Below are positions 1 to 10,159 of a stretch of DNA of 64,000 nt, in pieces (position 1 is the first letter of the stretch; each line of letters starts with the position of its first letter). Below the pieces are notes generated by a model. The model was given only the letters and a program-made list of their open reading frames with translations. It did not search any database and was not told the origin of the DNA. Source of the DNA: Hippopus hippopus (taxonomy: Eukaryota > Mollusca > Bivalvia > Cardiida > Cardiidae); contig OX328106.1 of NCBI GenBank assembly GCA_946811185.2, forward strand, positions 48,930,311 through 48,994,310, written 5' to 3'. The position numbers and the translations under genes were made by a program.

Positions 1-349
1 TACTTGTCCCTGTTATATGCCTTCCTATTTTGATAGTGAACACCTAGTCTAGGTTCCTATTTTGATAGTGAACACCTAGTCTGCGTTTGAAGTAAATATC
101 TTCAGTAATGACAGAGATATTAAACCTGTCAAAGTTTTTACATGACGGCACAGACAATGCAAATGACATCAGGCCTACAACAATACAAGTAACTTGATGC
201 TTTCTTTGAAAACATCCTAGCTAAAAATTGTGCCATATACAATTTTTTTTTTGTTTGGTAAAAAGTTAAGTGTTATATAATATTATACTTGCACATGTAA
301 AGGGTAACCAGAGAAGAGATATAAGTTCAATTCAACCTATTAGCCCTTG

Positions 350-528
350 ATCACGCAATAACGACTCCAAGCAACCCTCAGGAATATGGCTTCAGAACAC
401 AGTGTGAGAAAAGTAGAAAATGCTGGTTACCGGTATTTTCTCCTTTTTCCACAATGTCTTCTATGCTACGATGGACAGGTTTCATACTTCAAGTACCATT
501 TAAATTTTTCATCAGCAAATGCTTATAA
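350..528 (+). mobile_element. MITE-A copy, degraded
   Basis: The order of MITE-A landmarks is kept: a diverged 'CACGCAATAACGACT' start, a 'GAAAATGCTGGTTACCGGTA' core and a 'TCATCAGCAAATGCTT' right part. The terminal TTAA box is not recognisable on the left and the copy abuts the next one at 529. Confidence 0.6.
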
Positions 529-743
529 TTAACCCTTTACCACACAATCCTAGGTTTTAACGACCCAGGGAAAAAAGCCTTTTGAAAAGATCTAAGGAAA
601 AGGAGAAAATGCTGGTAACCAGCATTTTCTCCTTTTCCCTCATTGTTTTCTACTCTATGAATTCTGCCATTCAAGCCACCTTTAATTTGCAAATGTTTTC
701 AATCTGGACAAGTCTTAAATTTTGTCTTTTGGTAAAGAGTTAG
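529..743 (+). mobile_element. MITE-A copy
   Basis: It starts TTAACCCTTTACCACACAATC and ends GGTAAAGAGTTA. The core palindrome keeps its inner arms around GGTAACC, but the outer arm steps differ (CTAAGG on the left, CCCTCA on the right), so the arms are no longer fully matched. Confidence 0.85.
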
Positions 744-784
744 GACAAATCTGAAATTTTGTTGCATGGTAATGGATTAAGCAA

Positions 785-1131
785 AAATGTTTGTTTAGCT
801 ATTTGCTGCTGTAAGTTCAATGTTACCACTACTTAAATAAATGCAGAATGAGTAAACAATAAAACAGTATACAGTAAAATGTTTGTTTGCCTATTTGCTA
901 CTGTAAGTTCAATGTTACCAGTACTTAAAATAAATGCAGGAGTACACAGTAAAACAGGAACTAGTAAAATGTTTGTTTACCTATTTGCTGCTGTAAGTTC
1001 AATGTTACCAGTACTTAAATAAATGCAGAAGGAGTACACAGTAAAACAGTAACTAGTAAAATGTTTGTTTACCTATTTGCTGCTGTAAGTTCAATGTTAC
1101 CAGTACTTAAATAAATGCAGAAGGAGTAAAC
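785..1131. repeat. ~91-bp tandem repeat copying an exon end
   Basis: Near-identical units start at about 785, 877, 967 and 1058 (spacing 92, 90, 91 bp). On the minus strand each unit holds the last ~50 bp of the PH-gene exon and its splice-donor region. The donor reads GTAAAC in the two units nearest the exon, GC in the third and CT in the fourth. The array therefore arose by tandem duplication across an exon-intron border. Confidence 0.85.
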
Positions 1132-4100
1132 TGGCATCGATGTCCCCATGGTGTAAGACAGCCTTTCAAACATGGTAAGATCATATGTCTCTATAGCATG
1201 GCCTACAAACACACTCTCCTCTTTATCAAAGTACTCCAAGTATGGTCTTCTGTTTCGCACCCCAAACACATACCATCTAAGAGGTTCTAGTTTCTGAAAC
1301 CAAAGTAAACTTTGTCAACAAAACTGTTCATTGCGAAGCTTGGATTCAAACCAGCCAACCCTGGATTTCAAGTCCTGTATGTTTCTATATGTGCTACAGG
1401 GCCAGGCTTGCAATGACAAAACTGTGAAACAGTGTAATAAAATGGTGAAAAATTGGTAGAAATGAAATAAGGATTTTAGATTCTTCGTAAAACATTGTAG
1501 AGAAAATAGCTATTACACTCTTTACTGCCATATAAACTCTTAAGATGACAATCACAAGCATACTTTGACTTTTTCAAAAAGTGTAAACCAATCAAACCAG
1601 CACAAGAACAGAAAATACACTCTGTGCAGTCTGATCTTGATCTGTGCAGCCAATTTTTGCTGAAGATATCTTTGAATATGCAAAAAAATAAACTCTTTAC
1701 AAAGACATTTTCAAAAATAAAACTGTAGATAACAGGTACTGTAGATAAAAAATCTAGATTATCGTCGGTGAAGACTGAGTGAGAAAGAGTAGTGTATGTA
1801 GAGCAACAGCTGCCTTTCTTGAGTTAAAATTTGAGGTTGAGGTGGAATGACCTTGACCGCCGCCATCTTGGATGACCTTGACCGCCGCCATTTTGGATGT
1901 CCTTCAGTTCATCACGTGATATGATGTTATGACTAAAAATAGAGTTAAAAATAGGTCAAAGCGTGTTTTCGTCGTGTCATTACTAAAAATAGGTCTAGAT
2001 AGAAACAGGACAATGCATGTTTTCATTGATTCTTTAAACAGATGACCTATTACCTAACCGCGTGACGTTAGAATGGGGTCATAAGTGATAGAGAAATGGG
2101 TTGACATGTGTAAGAGGTAAACGTCTTCTCATTTCAAATTTAGCGCTCATTTTGTAGCTTGTGTATTAGCCCATTTCGTGTGTACCATACCGTGACACCT
2201 ACCTACCATCCCTTTACACAGTGTTAAACACTTCTCTTCCATATGAAAACCTGACGCAAACATTTAAGCGCCATCAGGTTAAAACCACCCTGATCTCACT
2301 AACCGCGTGAATAAAGTTTCTTTTACACATACAAGAAATAAACCTTCCTCCAGTTAATGGAATCTCTCTCACTAAGCCATGGAGGGTCGGTCGGAAAAAG
2401 ATAGAAACAAAAACGCAGACAGACAGAGGAGAGAGAGAGAAAGAGAAAGAGAGAGAGAGAAAGAGAGATTCCATTAACTGGAGGAGGGTTTATTTCTTGT
2501 GTGTGTAAAAGAAACTTTATTCACAGGGTTAGTGAGATCAGGGTGGTTTTAACCTGATGGCGCTTAAATGTTTGCGTCAAGTTTTCATATGGAAGAGAAA
2601 TGTGTAACACTGTGTAAAGGAATGGTAGGTAGGTGTCACGGTATGGTACACACGAAATGGGCTTATACACAAGCTACAAAATGAGTGCTAAATTTGAAAT
2701 GAGAAGACATTTACCTCTTACACATGTCAACCCATTTCTCTATCACTTATGACCCCATTCTAACGTCATGCGGTTAGGTAATAGGTCATCTATTTAAAGA
2801 ATCAACGAAAACATGCATCGTCCTGTTTCAATCTAGACCTATTTTTAGTAATGACACGACGAAAACACGCTTTGACCTATTTTTAGCTCTATTTTTAGAC
2901 ATAACATCATATCACGTGATGACCTGAAGGACATCCAAAATGGCAGCCGTCAAGGTCATCCAAGATGGCGGCGGTCAAGGTCATTCCACCTCAACCTCAA
3001 GTTTTAACTCAAGAAAGGCAGCTGTTGCTCTACATACACTACTAGAAAGAATTTAATCTTTACCCAATGATTCTGTGCTTTTACAACTCTGAGGAAAAAT
3101 ACTTTTGAAAGCATTGGGGAAAAAGGAAAGAATGCTGGTTAACCCTATACTACATGTCAGAACTTTAGACCTGTCCAAACCCAAAGCATATGCAGATGCC
3201 AAATTTAATATGGCTAAAATTGTACAGCTTGTCTTTGATAGGGTAGAAAACGTTGGCAAAGGAGAAAATGCAGCATTTTCTCCTTTTCCCACAAAGTTTT
3301 CATAGGTCATTCTTTTTCATGTTCCTTAACCCTTTTCCAAAAAATCCATTGATTTAATGACATTAAGAGAGAGGGCTTTTAAAAACATTGTGGGAAAAGG
3401 AGAAAATGCTGGCATCCAGCATTTTCTCCATTTCCCACAATGTTTTCTACCCTTCCCAAAACAAATTTCAATACTTGAGTCATGTTTATTTTGTCGTGTG
3501 CAAATGCTATCAATTTGGACTATTCGAAAATTTTGCTGTTTGGTAAAGAGTAAAAAATCTGCAATGTGTGGTGGAGGGTTAACAGCATTTTTCTCCCTTT
3601 TCCATAATATATTCTACCTTTCCGAAAATGAATATTATCATACAAGCCTTGTTTGATAAAAAATTTGGGTCTCAACAAGAGGTTTCAAAACTTTGTTGTC
3701 TGGTAAGCTCAGTTAACCCTTTACCGCACAATCTCAACTTTTGACGAACATGAGATAGAAAAATGTTGAAAACATTGTGGGAATAGGAGAAAATGCTGGT
3801 AACCAGCATTTTCTCCTTTTCCCACAATGTTTTCTACCCCATCCTAGAAAAATTGCACCATATGAGCGACACTGAAATTGTCATCTGCAAATACTTTCAT
3901 TTTGGGCAAGGCTAAAATTTTGTCGTCTGGTAAAGGGTTAACCCTTAACTGCACAATCGCGACTTTTAACGAACATGAGAAAGAAAAATCTTGAAAACAT
4001 TGTGGGAAAACGAGAAAATGCTGGTAACCAGCATTTTCTCATTTTTCCCACAACGTTTTCTAGCCTTTCAGACATAAAATCCATCATTAGAGCCACAGTT

Positions 4101-7100
4101 ATTTTTGGCGTCTGCCCATCCTTTCAATTTGGACCTGTCTAAAGTATTGTGTTGTGGTTACAGAGTTAAAATGCACATGAGGAAATTACATAAAAGCTTA
4201 CTATCAAAAATCAAGTTTGCATTATCTTTGAACATGTGTTACATATGATAAAGATTTTCCCAAACAAACTATACTCTGATTCAAATGGTAACATTTGACA
4301 TGCAAGGGGAAGCAATAGCTGCTCTGCTGAGAGAGTAGAACAAGATCAGATTGCACAGAACACGCAGTCTCATCTTGAGATCTGTATTTTTTGACAGACA
4401 GTGGCATTATCCAGTAAAAACCGGTTTGAATGTGAGAATCTTTACAGTAGACAGCAATAAGTGTCATTCATTTAGCAATATACGAGTTACCAGTAACACT
4501 TTACCAATTAATCAAGAGTCTTAACCTTTTACCACAGGATCACGAAAACATGGAAAAAGGAGAAAATGCCCACAATGTTTTCAACTCTTTGAAAGACAAG
4601 CCCTTTCATTTGAACCAAATTAGAATTGCCATCTACATGTGCTTTTATTTTCGACATGTCTATGTGTTAATTGACTAATTCATTGATTGTATAGTGTTTA
4701 ACGCCGTTTTCAAAATTATTTCATTTATATCTCGGCAGCCAGTGCGCCTATCCATGCTTTCCTGGAGTCTCTTTTACCAGTACTCCTCACAATTTTCTTC
4801 CCAAGCCACTGGCTGCTTTCCAGAATAACCATCGTCAAAACAATGGTCAGTGGTGGGAGAGGAATGAATCCTGTTGCAATGACTATCATCAATCCTAGGA
4901 AAGAAATTGGTCGAGCCAGGGATCGGACCCACAACCCCTTGTTCTCAAGTCCTGCACACTACAGACTGAGCTACCAGGGCTTGGCTAGTTGTGTGGTAAA
5001 GAGTTCAGGACCCTCATGTAAACAGCTATGGTTAGCAGCATTTTCTCATTTTCCTGCCATATTTTCTTCCTGATTAATGACAAAGGATTTGATTTGATTG
5101 ATTGATTGATTGTATGGTGTTTAACGCCGTTTTCAACATTATTTCAGTTATATCGCGGCGACCAGTGCACCTATCCATGCTTTCCTGGAGTCTCTTTTAC
5201 CAGTACTCCGCACAATTTTTCTTTCTAAGCCACTGGCTGCTTTCCCACAATCATCGTCGAGACAATGGTCAGCGGTGGGAGAGGAATGAATCGTGTCGCA
5301 GTGACTAGGAATTGATTTGAACCACATTGAAATTGTACCTCTGTTTATGATTTCAATATGGATGAGTCTAAACTTGTCAACTGGTAAAGACTACCCTTTT
5401 CCAAACAATCTTGGGATTTTACGACCCTGACAAAGAAAGCTTCTGAAAACACTGGGGGAAAAATAAGAAAATGCTGGTGAACAGAACCACATTAAAATTG
5501 TACCTCTGTACATGATTTCAATAGGGATGAATCTTACATTTTGTTAACAGATTAAGACTTAACCCTTTACCAAACAATCTTGGGGTTTTATCAACCCTAA
5601 CAAAGAAAGCTTCTGAAAAGATTTTAGGAAAAATGAGAAAATGCTGATAACCAGAAATTTCTCCTTTTCCCATAATCTTTTCTAGATTCTACCCTATCGA
5701 TGGCAAGTGCTGCCATTTCAGCCACATCTGTTATAGATCTGCAAAGGCTTTCAAATCAGACAAGTCTACAAATTTTGAAGTTTGGTAAAGAGTTCAATGG
5801 GTTGAGTATTATTCACTTCCTTGTGATACACACACACTGAATTTACCTCACACAGTGTCCTTCATAACTTAACTCTTTACCAAACAACAAAATTTTAGAC
5901 TTGTCCAAATTCAAAGCATTTGCAGGATATAAAATAAATTTTAATCAGATATGGAAATGCCCTTTTGGAAGGGAAAAAAAAATCATGGGAGAAGGAGAAA
6001 ATGCTGGTTACCAGCATTTTCTCCTTTTCCCGCAGTGTTTTCAAAAAGCCTTTTTCATGGTCATTAAAACTCTGAATATTTTGGTAAAGGGATAATTTGC
6101 TCATAGTGAGGATTAACCCTTTACCAAACAATCCCTGGTTTTAACGACCCCGAGGAAGAAGCCTTCTGAAAACACTGTGGGAAAAGGAGAAAATGCTGGT
6201 AACCAGCATTTTCTCCTTTTCCCACAGTGTTTTCTAACTCTTCCAAAGTCAAGTTTCAATTTTTGATTCACGTTTATTTTGTCATCTGCCAATGCTTCAA
6301 TTTGGACCAGTCTAAGATTTTGTCATTTGGTAAAGAGTTAAGATAAGACCTACACAGTGGTCTGCACTTCCTGTTATTTCTTTTCTACATATTCTAATCC
6401 CAGTAGTGTTAAATCTGCCAAACAACAAAATTTTAGACTGGTCAAAACTGAAAGTATTTGCAGACGACATATAGAATTTAGCTGAGATTATGGATACTAG
6501 TATTGTTTGTCAAAAAACATCATGGGAAAACCAGCATTTTCTCCTTTTTCAACACAGTTTTCAATTGGCTACTTCATTAGGTTTGTTTGTTTGTATCAAT
6601 TGGACGTTAATGCCGTTTTAACAGCTTAAACCATATCATGGCGATCAGTGCATACACATGTGTTTCCTGGCTTTGTCACACCAGTGATGACATAGCTTTC
6701 TTTCCAAGCCACTGACTGCTTTTCTCACATGCATCAGAGATGAGAGCCAAAAAATGGCCAGCAAGAAAGTTTGCCTCAACTGGATATCGAACCTGCAACC
6801 ATCAAGTCACTGGCTATGCTAACCACTGAGCTACCTGGCCAAGCTATTTCCTCAGGGTCGTTAAAACTCGGAATTGCATGTAAAACAATTTAACTTGCAG
6901 TAAACTGGTCTTTTGTCGTGCTTTACGATGTCCTTTTCATTAACGTATGCTATTTGAGTTTACTAAGCCTTTGCAATCAATCTCTTGTTTTAACGACCCT
7001 GTGAAGACTGGTTTTTGATACTGGTAACATTTTGTCATTTTTCCATAATATTTTCAACCTTATCAAGGACAATTCAAACCATTTGAGCAACAATCAGTTT

Positions 7101-9170
7101 TTTTTTACCCTTTACCACACAACAAAATTTTAGACTTGTCCAAACCCATAGAATGTACATATGCCAAATTAAGTGTGGCAAAAATTGTGTAAGTTGTCTT
7201 TGATAGGGTTAGAAAACATTGGGAGAAAATGCTGGTTACCAGCATTTTCTCCTTTTCCCACAATGTTTTCAAAAGCCTTCTTCTTCCAGGTCATTAAAAC
7301 TCAGGTTTGTGTGGTAAAGAGTTAAGCAAATGATTCCAATATGGAAAAGTGTAAAATTTTGTTGCTTGGTACAGAGCCAATGCAGTCTGTAAACATACAT
7401 TTAAACCATGCTCTGTGAAAAGGGGGGCCTAAATGCATCTGCAAAAACGGTGGACCAAGGTCAGCTTGCACAGTCCATGCAGGCTGACCTGAGCCAAAAC
7501 TTTTTGCTATTGGTCACTTTTCTGCATGTCAAAGGATGTCTCATGATTCAGTCAGTTATTAGACAAAGTGGATTTTATTGACCTGCTTAGTATCAAGCTT
7601 TATGGAGATGCATTAAGCCTCCTTTTGCCAGAGCATGGCTCATATAAATACAGAACATAACAACATACATATTGCTTGAGAAATATCCAAACTTGTGAGA
7701 AATTTTGAGCAATTTCACATTTTGAATACTTGATGGCTGCCATCATAAATCAGTAACTCTTCATCTTTGTACCCTGCAAACCAAACCAGTTCATGTATTC
7801 ATGTCATAACCCTTTCCCCAACGACAAATTTTGGACATGTCCAAATTGAAAGCATTTGTAAATTTACTGCACATAAGCTGAAGTTCTCTAATAGGGTAGA
7901 AAACATTGTGGGAAAAGGAAAAATTGCTTGTTACAAGCAATTTCTCCTTTTCCCATGATGTTTTCAAAGGTTTTCTCTCCTGGTGCCATCAAAACCCAGG
8001 ATTGTTTGGTAAAGGGATAACTTGGGTAGTTCACAAACTTCACCACATTCATCACAGGATTCTAGTCTCAATAATGAGATGTTTACAGTGCTTTTTTTCA
8101 TATTTGGACATTTACTGCGCACCGCTCTGGCTAAAGCCATTCATTAATTTTCCAGTAGCAAAGGTAGAGTGCAGTACTGACTTTGTTTCGTCGGTTCAAT
8201 TTGTATTGCAGCCAAAATGTAATTAACTTTTAGTAATAAACATGACTAAAGACAAATTATTAAACCTTTCATTACCTAAAGCTCTTGTAGAAGTTGTTTA
8301 TAACATGTAAATTTTGGAAAAAAAACTAATGAAATTTATTGTGTACGGCGGCCATTTTGCGTCTGTTTTCAGGGACATAAACATCTCAAGTAGCAGATGA
8401 AATAGACTGTTTTTTCTTATATTTAGAGTTTGAATTGAAAATATTTGTATTTCAAAGGAAGTATTAATACACGAGCAACAGGTATGTTCAAATCGTAGTT
8501 TTGTGCTCTGTTTGTTAAATTATGAGAGTTCAAACATGCACACCAAATCTGTGCAGAGATTTCAACTATTTTTTTTCACGATCAACTCTGTACCCAGAGG
8601 TGACTAATCATAAATTAAAATTGCCTTTGGGTACAGTTATCTGTATTACACATAGATGTGCAGTACCTGCAACCAATGATGTGAGGGGCTGACACTCTAT
8701 CCATACATCACTTTCTCCTACCCAAAAAACTGGCAAGTAATTCCTCCTTTTGCCACAATGTTTTGGGAGTTGTTTGTGGGACAAAATGTCTTTAATACAT
8801 GTAGTAGCTATCTACATTAGTACAGATGACAGTATCGAAGGCAATTCCAGTTTTTGATTGCTTGCCTCCGGTGCGGAGCACAGCAAATGTCAAATATTTA
8901 TGAAAAGAAGCATCATAAACATGTCATAATTGAGACTTTAATCTACATACCATAGGGATTCAGGAATTTGTATTTGTTTGATAATAGCTAAAACACAATG
9001 TAAAAGCATAGATAACAAATATTACCACTCACCTGTTTAATGTTAACTTTAAGCTGTTGTGTGGTGGATGTTACAAGCTCATTAGTTACAACACTCTTCT
9101 TCAAATAACCTTGCTTTATCACATTTTCTACGTAGTTTTGGCCGTCTCGCCTAGGACTAGCTGTTGCCAT
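1073..9170 (-). CDS. PH-domain protein gene, first two coding exons (partial)
   Basis: Exon 1 (9170-9033) starts at an ATG in good context (AACAATGG) and encodes 46 residues ending LKVNIKQ. It stops at a strong donor (CAG|GTGAGT) in phase 0. Exon 2 (1293-1073) follows a TTTCAG acceptor, opens in phase 0 with KLEPLRWYVFG and runs 221 bp to an AATAG|GTAAAC donor. The joined product has the pattern of a pleckstrin-homology domain: GYLKKS at the first strand (residues 21-26), a basic strand-turn-strand ending RWYVF (about 52-56), then RRPYLEYFDKEE and a later YSFCIYLSTGNIEL strand. PH domains bind phosphoinositides or proteins at membranes. The C-terminal helix and the rest of the protein must lie left of base 1. 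Introns and frames are my prediction; I cannot name the gene. The ~7.7-kb intron is filled with MITE-A, MITE-B, SINE and foldback insertions. Confidence 0.65.
1294..1787. other. Intron sequence, no clear feature
   Basis: This is intron of the PH gene. I see only one copy of the dispersed 'CTGATCTTGATCTG' motif near 1630-1650 and unassigned AT-rich sequence. Confidence 0.5.
1788..3043. mobile_element. Foldback element with ~580-bp arms
   Basis: The left arm (1788-2370) and the right arm (2463-3043) are reverse complements over nearly their full length with scattered differences. The ~92-bp spacer ends in a GA-rich tract. The termini are AGTAGTGTATG / CATACACTACT, and both sides are flanked by the direct repeat AGAAAG, a likely 6-bp target duplication. 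Each arm carries paired CCGCCAT-type motifs (CCGCCATCTTGG, CCGCCATTTTGG in the left arm). There is no coding region, so it would be non-autonomous. It sits in the PH-gene intron. Confidence 0.9.
3055..3310. mobile_element. Two MITE-A half copies
   Basis: A left half in + orientation (about 3055-3140) breaks at its core. It is followed by a - copy body (about 3150-3310) with 'ACTTTAGACCTGTCCAAACC' and a shortened core lacking the central CTGGTTACC. Confidence 0.6.
3326..3554 (+). mobile_element. MITE-A copy
   Basis: It starts TTAACCCTTTTCC and ends GGTAAAGAGTAAA. The core has lost the GGTAACC centre (it reads CTGGCATCCAG) but both arms are long. Confidence 0.85.
3579..3715 (+). mobile_element. 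MITE-A right half
   Basis: Only the right half is present, beginning inside the core at 'AACAGCATTTTTCTCCC' and ending near GGTAAGCTCAGTTAA, where it abuts the next copy. Confidence 0.65.
3713..3941 (+). mobile_element. MITE-A copy, full length
   Basis: A 229-bp copy with TTAA at both ends (TTAACCCTTTACCGCAC to GGTAAAGGGTTAA). The left arm has one unpaired change (GGGAATAGG against CCTTTTCCC). Confidence 0.9.
3938..4169 (+). mobile_element. MITE-A copy sharing its TTAA with the previous one
   Basis: It begins at the same TTAA that ends the 3713-3941 copy, so the two stand head to tail with no spacer. That fits insertion of one copy into the terminal TTAA of the other. It ends CAGAGTTAA. Confidence 0.85.
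4521..5002 (+). mobile_element. MITE-A copy split by a SINE
   Basis: The left part (4521-4680) has a core shortened to AGGAGAAAATGCCCACAATG. The right end (TTGTGTGGTAAAGAGTT, about 4986-5002) follows on the other side of the SINE at 4683-4984. Confidence 0.7.
4683..4984 (-). mobile_element. tRNA-headed SINE
   Basis: On the minus strand it starts with a tRNA-like head (GGTAGCTCAGTCTGTAG as box A, GGGTCCGATCCC as box B). A body follows and it ends in a module reading CGGCGTTAAACACTATACAA. Related copies lie at 5095, 6583, 13505, 45552, 47296 and 54983. Confidence 0.8.
5005..5393 (+). mobile_element. MITE-A right half split by a SINE
   Basis: It has core remnant GGTTAGCAGCATTTTCTCATT near 5030, then the SINE at 5095-5310, then the MITE tail (TTTGAACCACATTGAAATTG to GGTAAAGACTA). 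Confidence 0.65.
5095..5310 (-). mobile_element. SINE, tRNA head missing
   Basis: It has the same 3' module and body as the 4683-4984 SINE, with 'TTGATTGATTG' at the tail. It stops before the tRNA-like head, so it is 5' truncated. Confidence 0.75.
5388..5552 (+). mobile_element. MITE-A copy with a core deletion
   Basis: The left end and left core arm reach 'GAAAATGCTGGTGAACAG', then sequence jumps to the right tail (AACCACATTAAAATTGTACC). This loses the right arm of the palindrome. Confidence 0.75.
5559..5793 (+). mobile_element. MITE-A copy
   Basis: It starts TTAACCCTTTACCAAACAATC and ends GGTAAAGAGTTC. The core is eroded (GAAAATGCTGATAACCAGAAA). Confidence 0.85.
5869..6095 (-). mobile_element. 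MITE-A copy
   Basis: It starts TTAACTCTTTACCAAACAAC and ends GGTAAAGGGATAA. The inner core arms are intact around GGTTACC. A poly-A run has grown in the left outer arm. Confidence 0.9.
6113..6341 (+). mobile_element. MITE-A copy, full length, perfect 67-bp palindrome
   Basis: It is 229 bp with TTAA at each end. The core (6168-6200 / 6202-6234, unpaired A at 6201) is a perfect palindrome. Both arms carry the same change from the usual CATTGTGGG to CACTGTGGG (right arm CCCACAGTG). Confidence 0.95.
6408..6892 (-). mobile_element. MITE-A copy split by a SINE
   Basis: The left part (AACAAAATTTTAGACTGGTC onward) has a damaged core and stops near 6583. After the SINE, the MITE resumes with TCCTCAGGGTCGTTAAAACTC at about 6850. 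Confidence 0.75.
6583..6842 (-). mobile_element. tRNA-headed SINE, diverged
   Basis: On the minus strand there is a tRNA-like head (GGTAGCTCAGTGGTTAGCAT) with box B-like GGTTCGATATCC. The tail module is diverged (AACGGCATTAACGTCC). It resembles the copy at 47296-47520 most. Confidence 0.7.
6960..7095 (+). mobile_element. MITE-A remnant
   Basis: The left part has 'TTTTAACGACCCTGTGAAGA' and an eroded core. It ends in a poly-T where the next copy begins. Confidence 0.5.
7106..7325 (-). mobile_element. MITE-A copy
   Basis: It starts ACCCTTTACCACACAACAAA and ends GGTAAAGAGTTAA. The left core arm has lost GTGGGAAAAG; the right arm is complete. A tail fragment of a + copy follows at about 7325-7375. 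Confidence 0.85.
7407..7639. mobile_element. MITE-B copy
   Basis: The ends are inverted repeats: CCATGCTCTGTGAAAAGGGG on the left and CCTTTTGCCAGAGCATGG on the right. Inside is a GC-rich hairpin, AGGTCAGCTTGCACAGTCC / GCAGGCTGACCT. Related copies are at 11567, 12039, 30187 and 30680. Confidence 0.85.
7804..8021 (-). mobile_element. MITE-A copy with a double paired arm change
   Basis: It starts TAACCCTTTCCCCAACGAC and ends GGTAAAGGGATAA. The inner arms read ATTGCTTGT-T-ACAAGCAAT instead of ATGCTGGT-T-ACCAGCAT. Two substitutions in one arm are thus matched by the complementary two in the other. Confidence 0.9.
8022..9032. other. Intron sequence, no clear feature
   Basis: This is part of the PH-gene intron. 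I see a GGCGGCCATTTTGCG motif near 8348 and AT-rich unique sequence, with no convincing exon. Confidence 0.45.
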
Positions 9171-9301
9171 TGTTACAGTTCTTATTTGTTGCTTTTAATG
9201 AAATAAAAAAAGAATCCAGTAAAAAGTCACTGACTGCTAGTTGACTCCTATCACACTGTTGTCTTTCCCATTGATCCTTCTCTTACTAACACACATGCAT
9301 A

Positions 9302-9518
9302 TTAACTCTTTACCACACGACAAAAAATTAGACTGGTCCAAATTGGAAGGATTTGCAGACGACAAATTAAATGTAACTGAAATGATGATTTTTGTTTTGG
9401 ATGGGGAAGAAAACATTGTGGGAAAAGGAGAAAATGCTGGTTACCAGCATTTTCTCCTTTTCCCACAATGTTTTCAAAAGCCTTCTCCTACAGGGGCGTC
9501 AAAACTCGGGATTTTATG
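9302..9518 (-). mobile_element. MITE-A copy just upstream of the PH gene
   Basis: It starts TTAACTCTTTACCACACGAC, has intact core arms around GGTTACC, and its right end is eroded. It lies about 130 bp upstream of the PH-gene ATG. Confidence 0.85.
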
Positions 9519-9534
9519 GCTTGCAGAACACTGT

Positions 9535-9640
9535 TTTTGAAAACATTGTGACTACGTGAGAAACTGCTTGTAACAAGCATTTTATCCTGTTGCCATTATC
9601 TTTATACCTGTTTCCATGCCTAAAACCTTAATGCATGTTG
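9535..9640 (+). mobile_element. MITE-A core remnant
   Basis: A core fragment reading CTGCTTGTAACAAGCA. It shows the same TTGT/ACAA paired change as the copy at 7804, without recognisable ends. Confidence 0.6.
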
Positions 9641-9827
9641 ATAATATATTTGTTTTTTAAGGATGATTTCAAAGCTGGCTGTTGCAAAATTTCTGAAATG
9701 GGGAAATGACTTAAACCGTCATAGTTACCATGTCTTTCCTTCCATCAACTACAAGGAGAATATAAAAACATGTACTTGTTACAAGTGGATAGATAAGCAC
9801 TTACTTACTTCAGTGAGAAAGACATTT

Positions 9828-10055
9828 TTAACCCTTTAAACACAATCCCGACTTTTAACAAAAGTGAAAAAGCTTTTCAAAACATTGTGGGAAAAGCAGA
9901 GAATGCTGGTACCAGCATTTTCTCCTTTTCCCACAATGTTTTCTACCCTTCTCAAAACAAATTTTAGTTTTTGCAGTGTATTCATCTTGTTCTCTGCAAT
10001 AGCTTTCAATTTTGACTGGTCCAAAACTTTGTTGTTTGGTTATAGATTGAGTTAA
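9828..10055 (+). mobile_element. MITE-A copy
   Basis: TTAA is present at both ends. The centre has lost one base (CTGGTACCAG), making the core an even palindrome, with two unpaired changes in the left arm. Confidence 0.9.
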
Positions 10056-10159
10056 ATAACCCTAGAGCGCAAAACAAAGAAATGGCAATTCTCTCTCATA
10101 GAAGATATTTGTAGGTATTTTTCTAAAGCCATGGTCACTTTTATGGCCATGCACGTAGT

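Noticed and set aside
2274..2474. 66-codon minus-strand frame rich in Ser, Leu and Phe
   Set aside because: It is the GA-rich spacer of the foldback read as a simple repeat.
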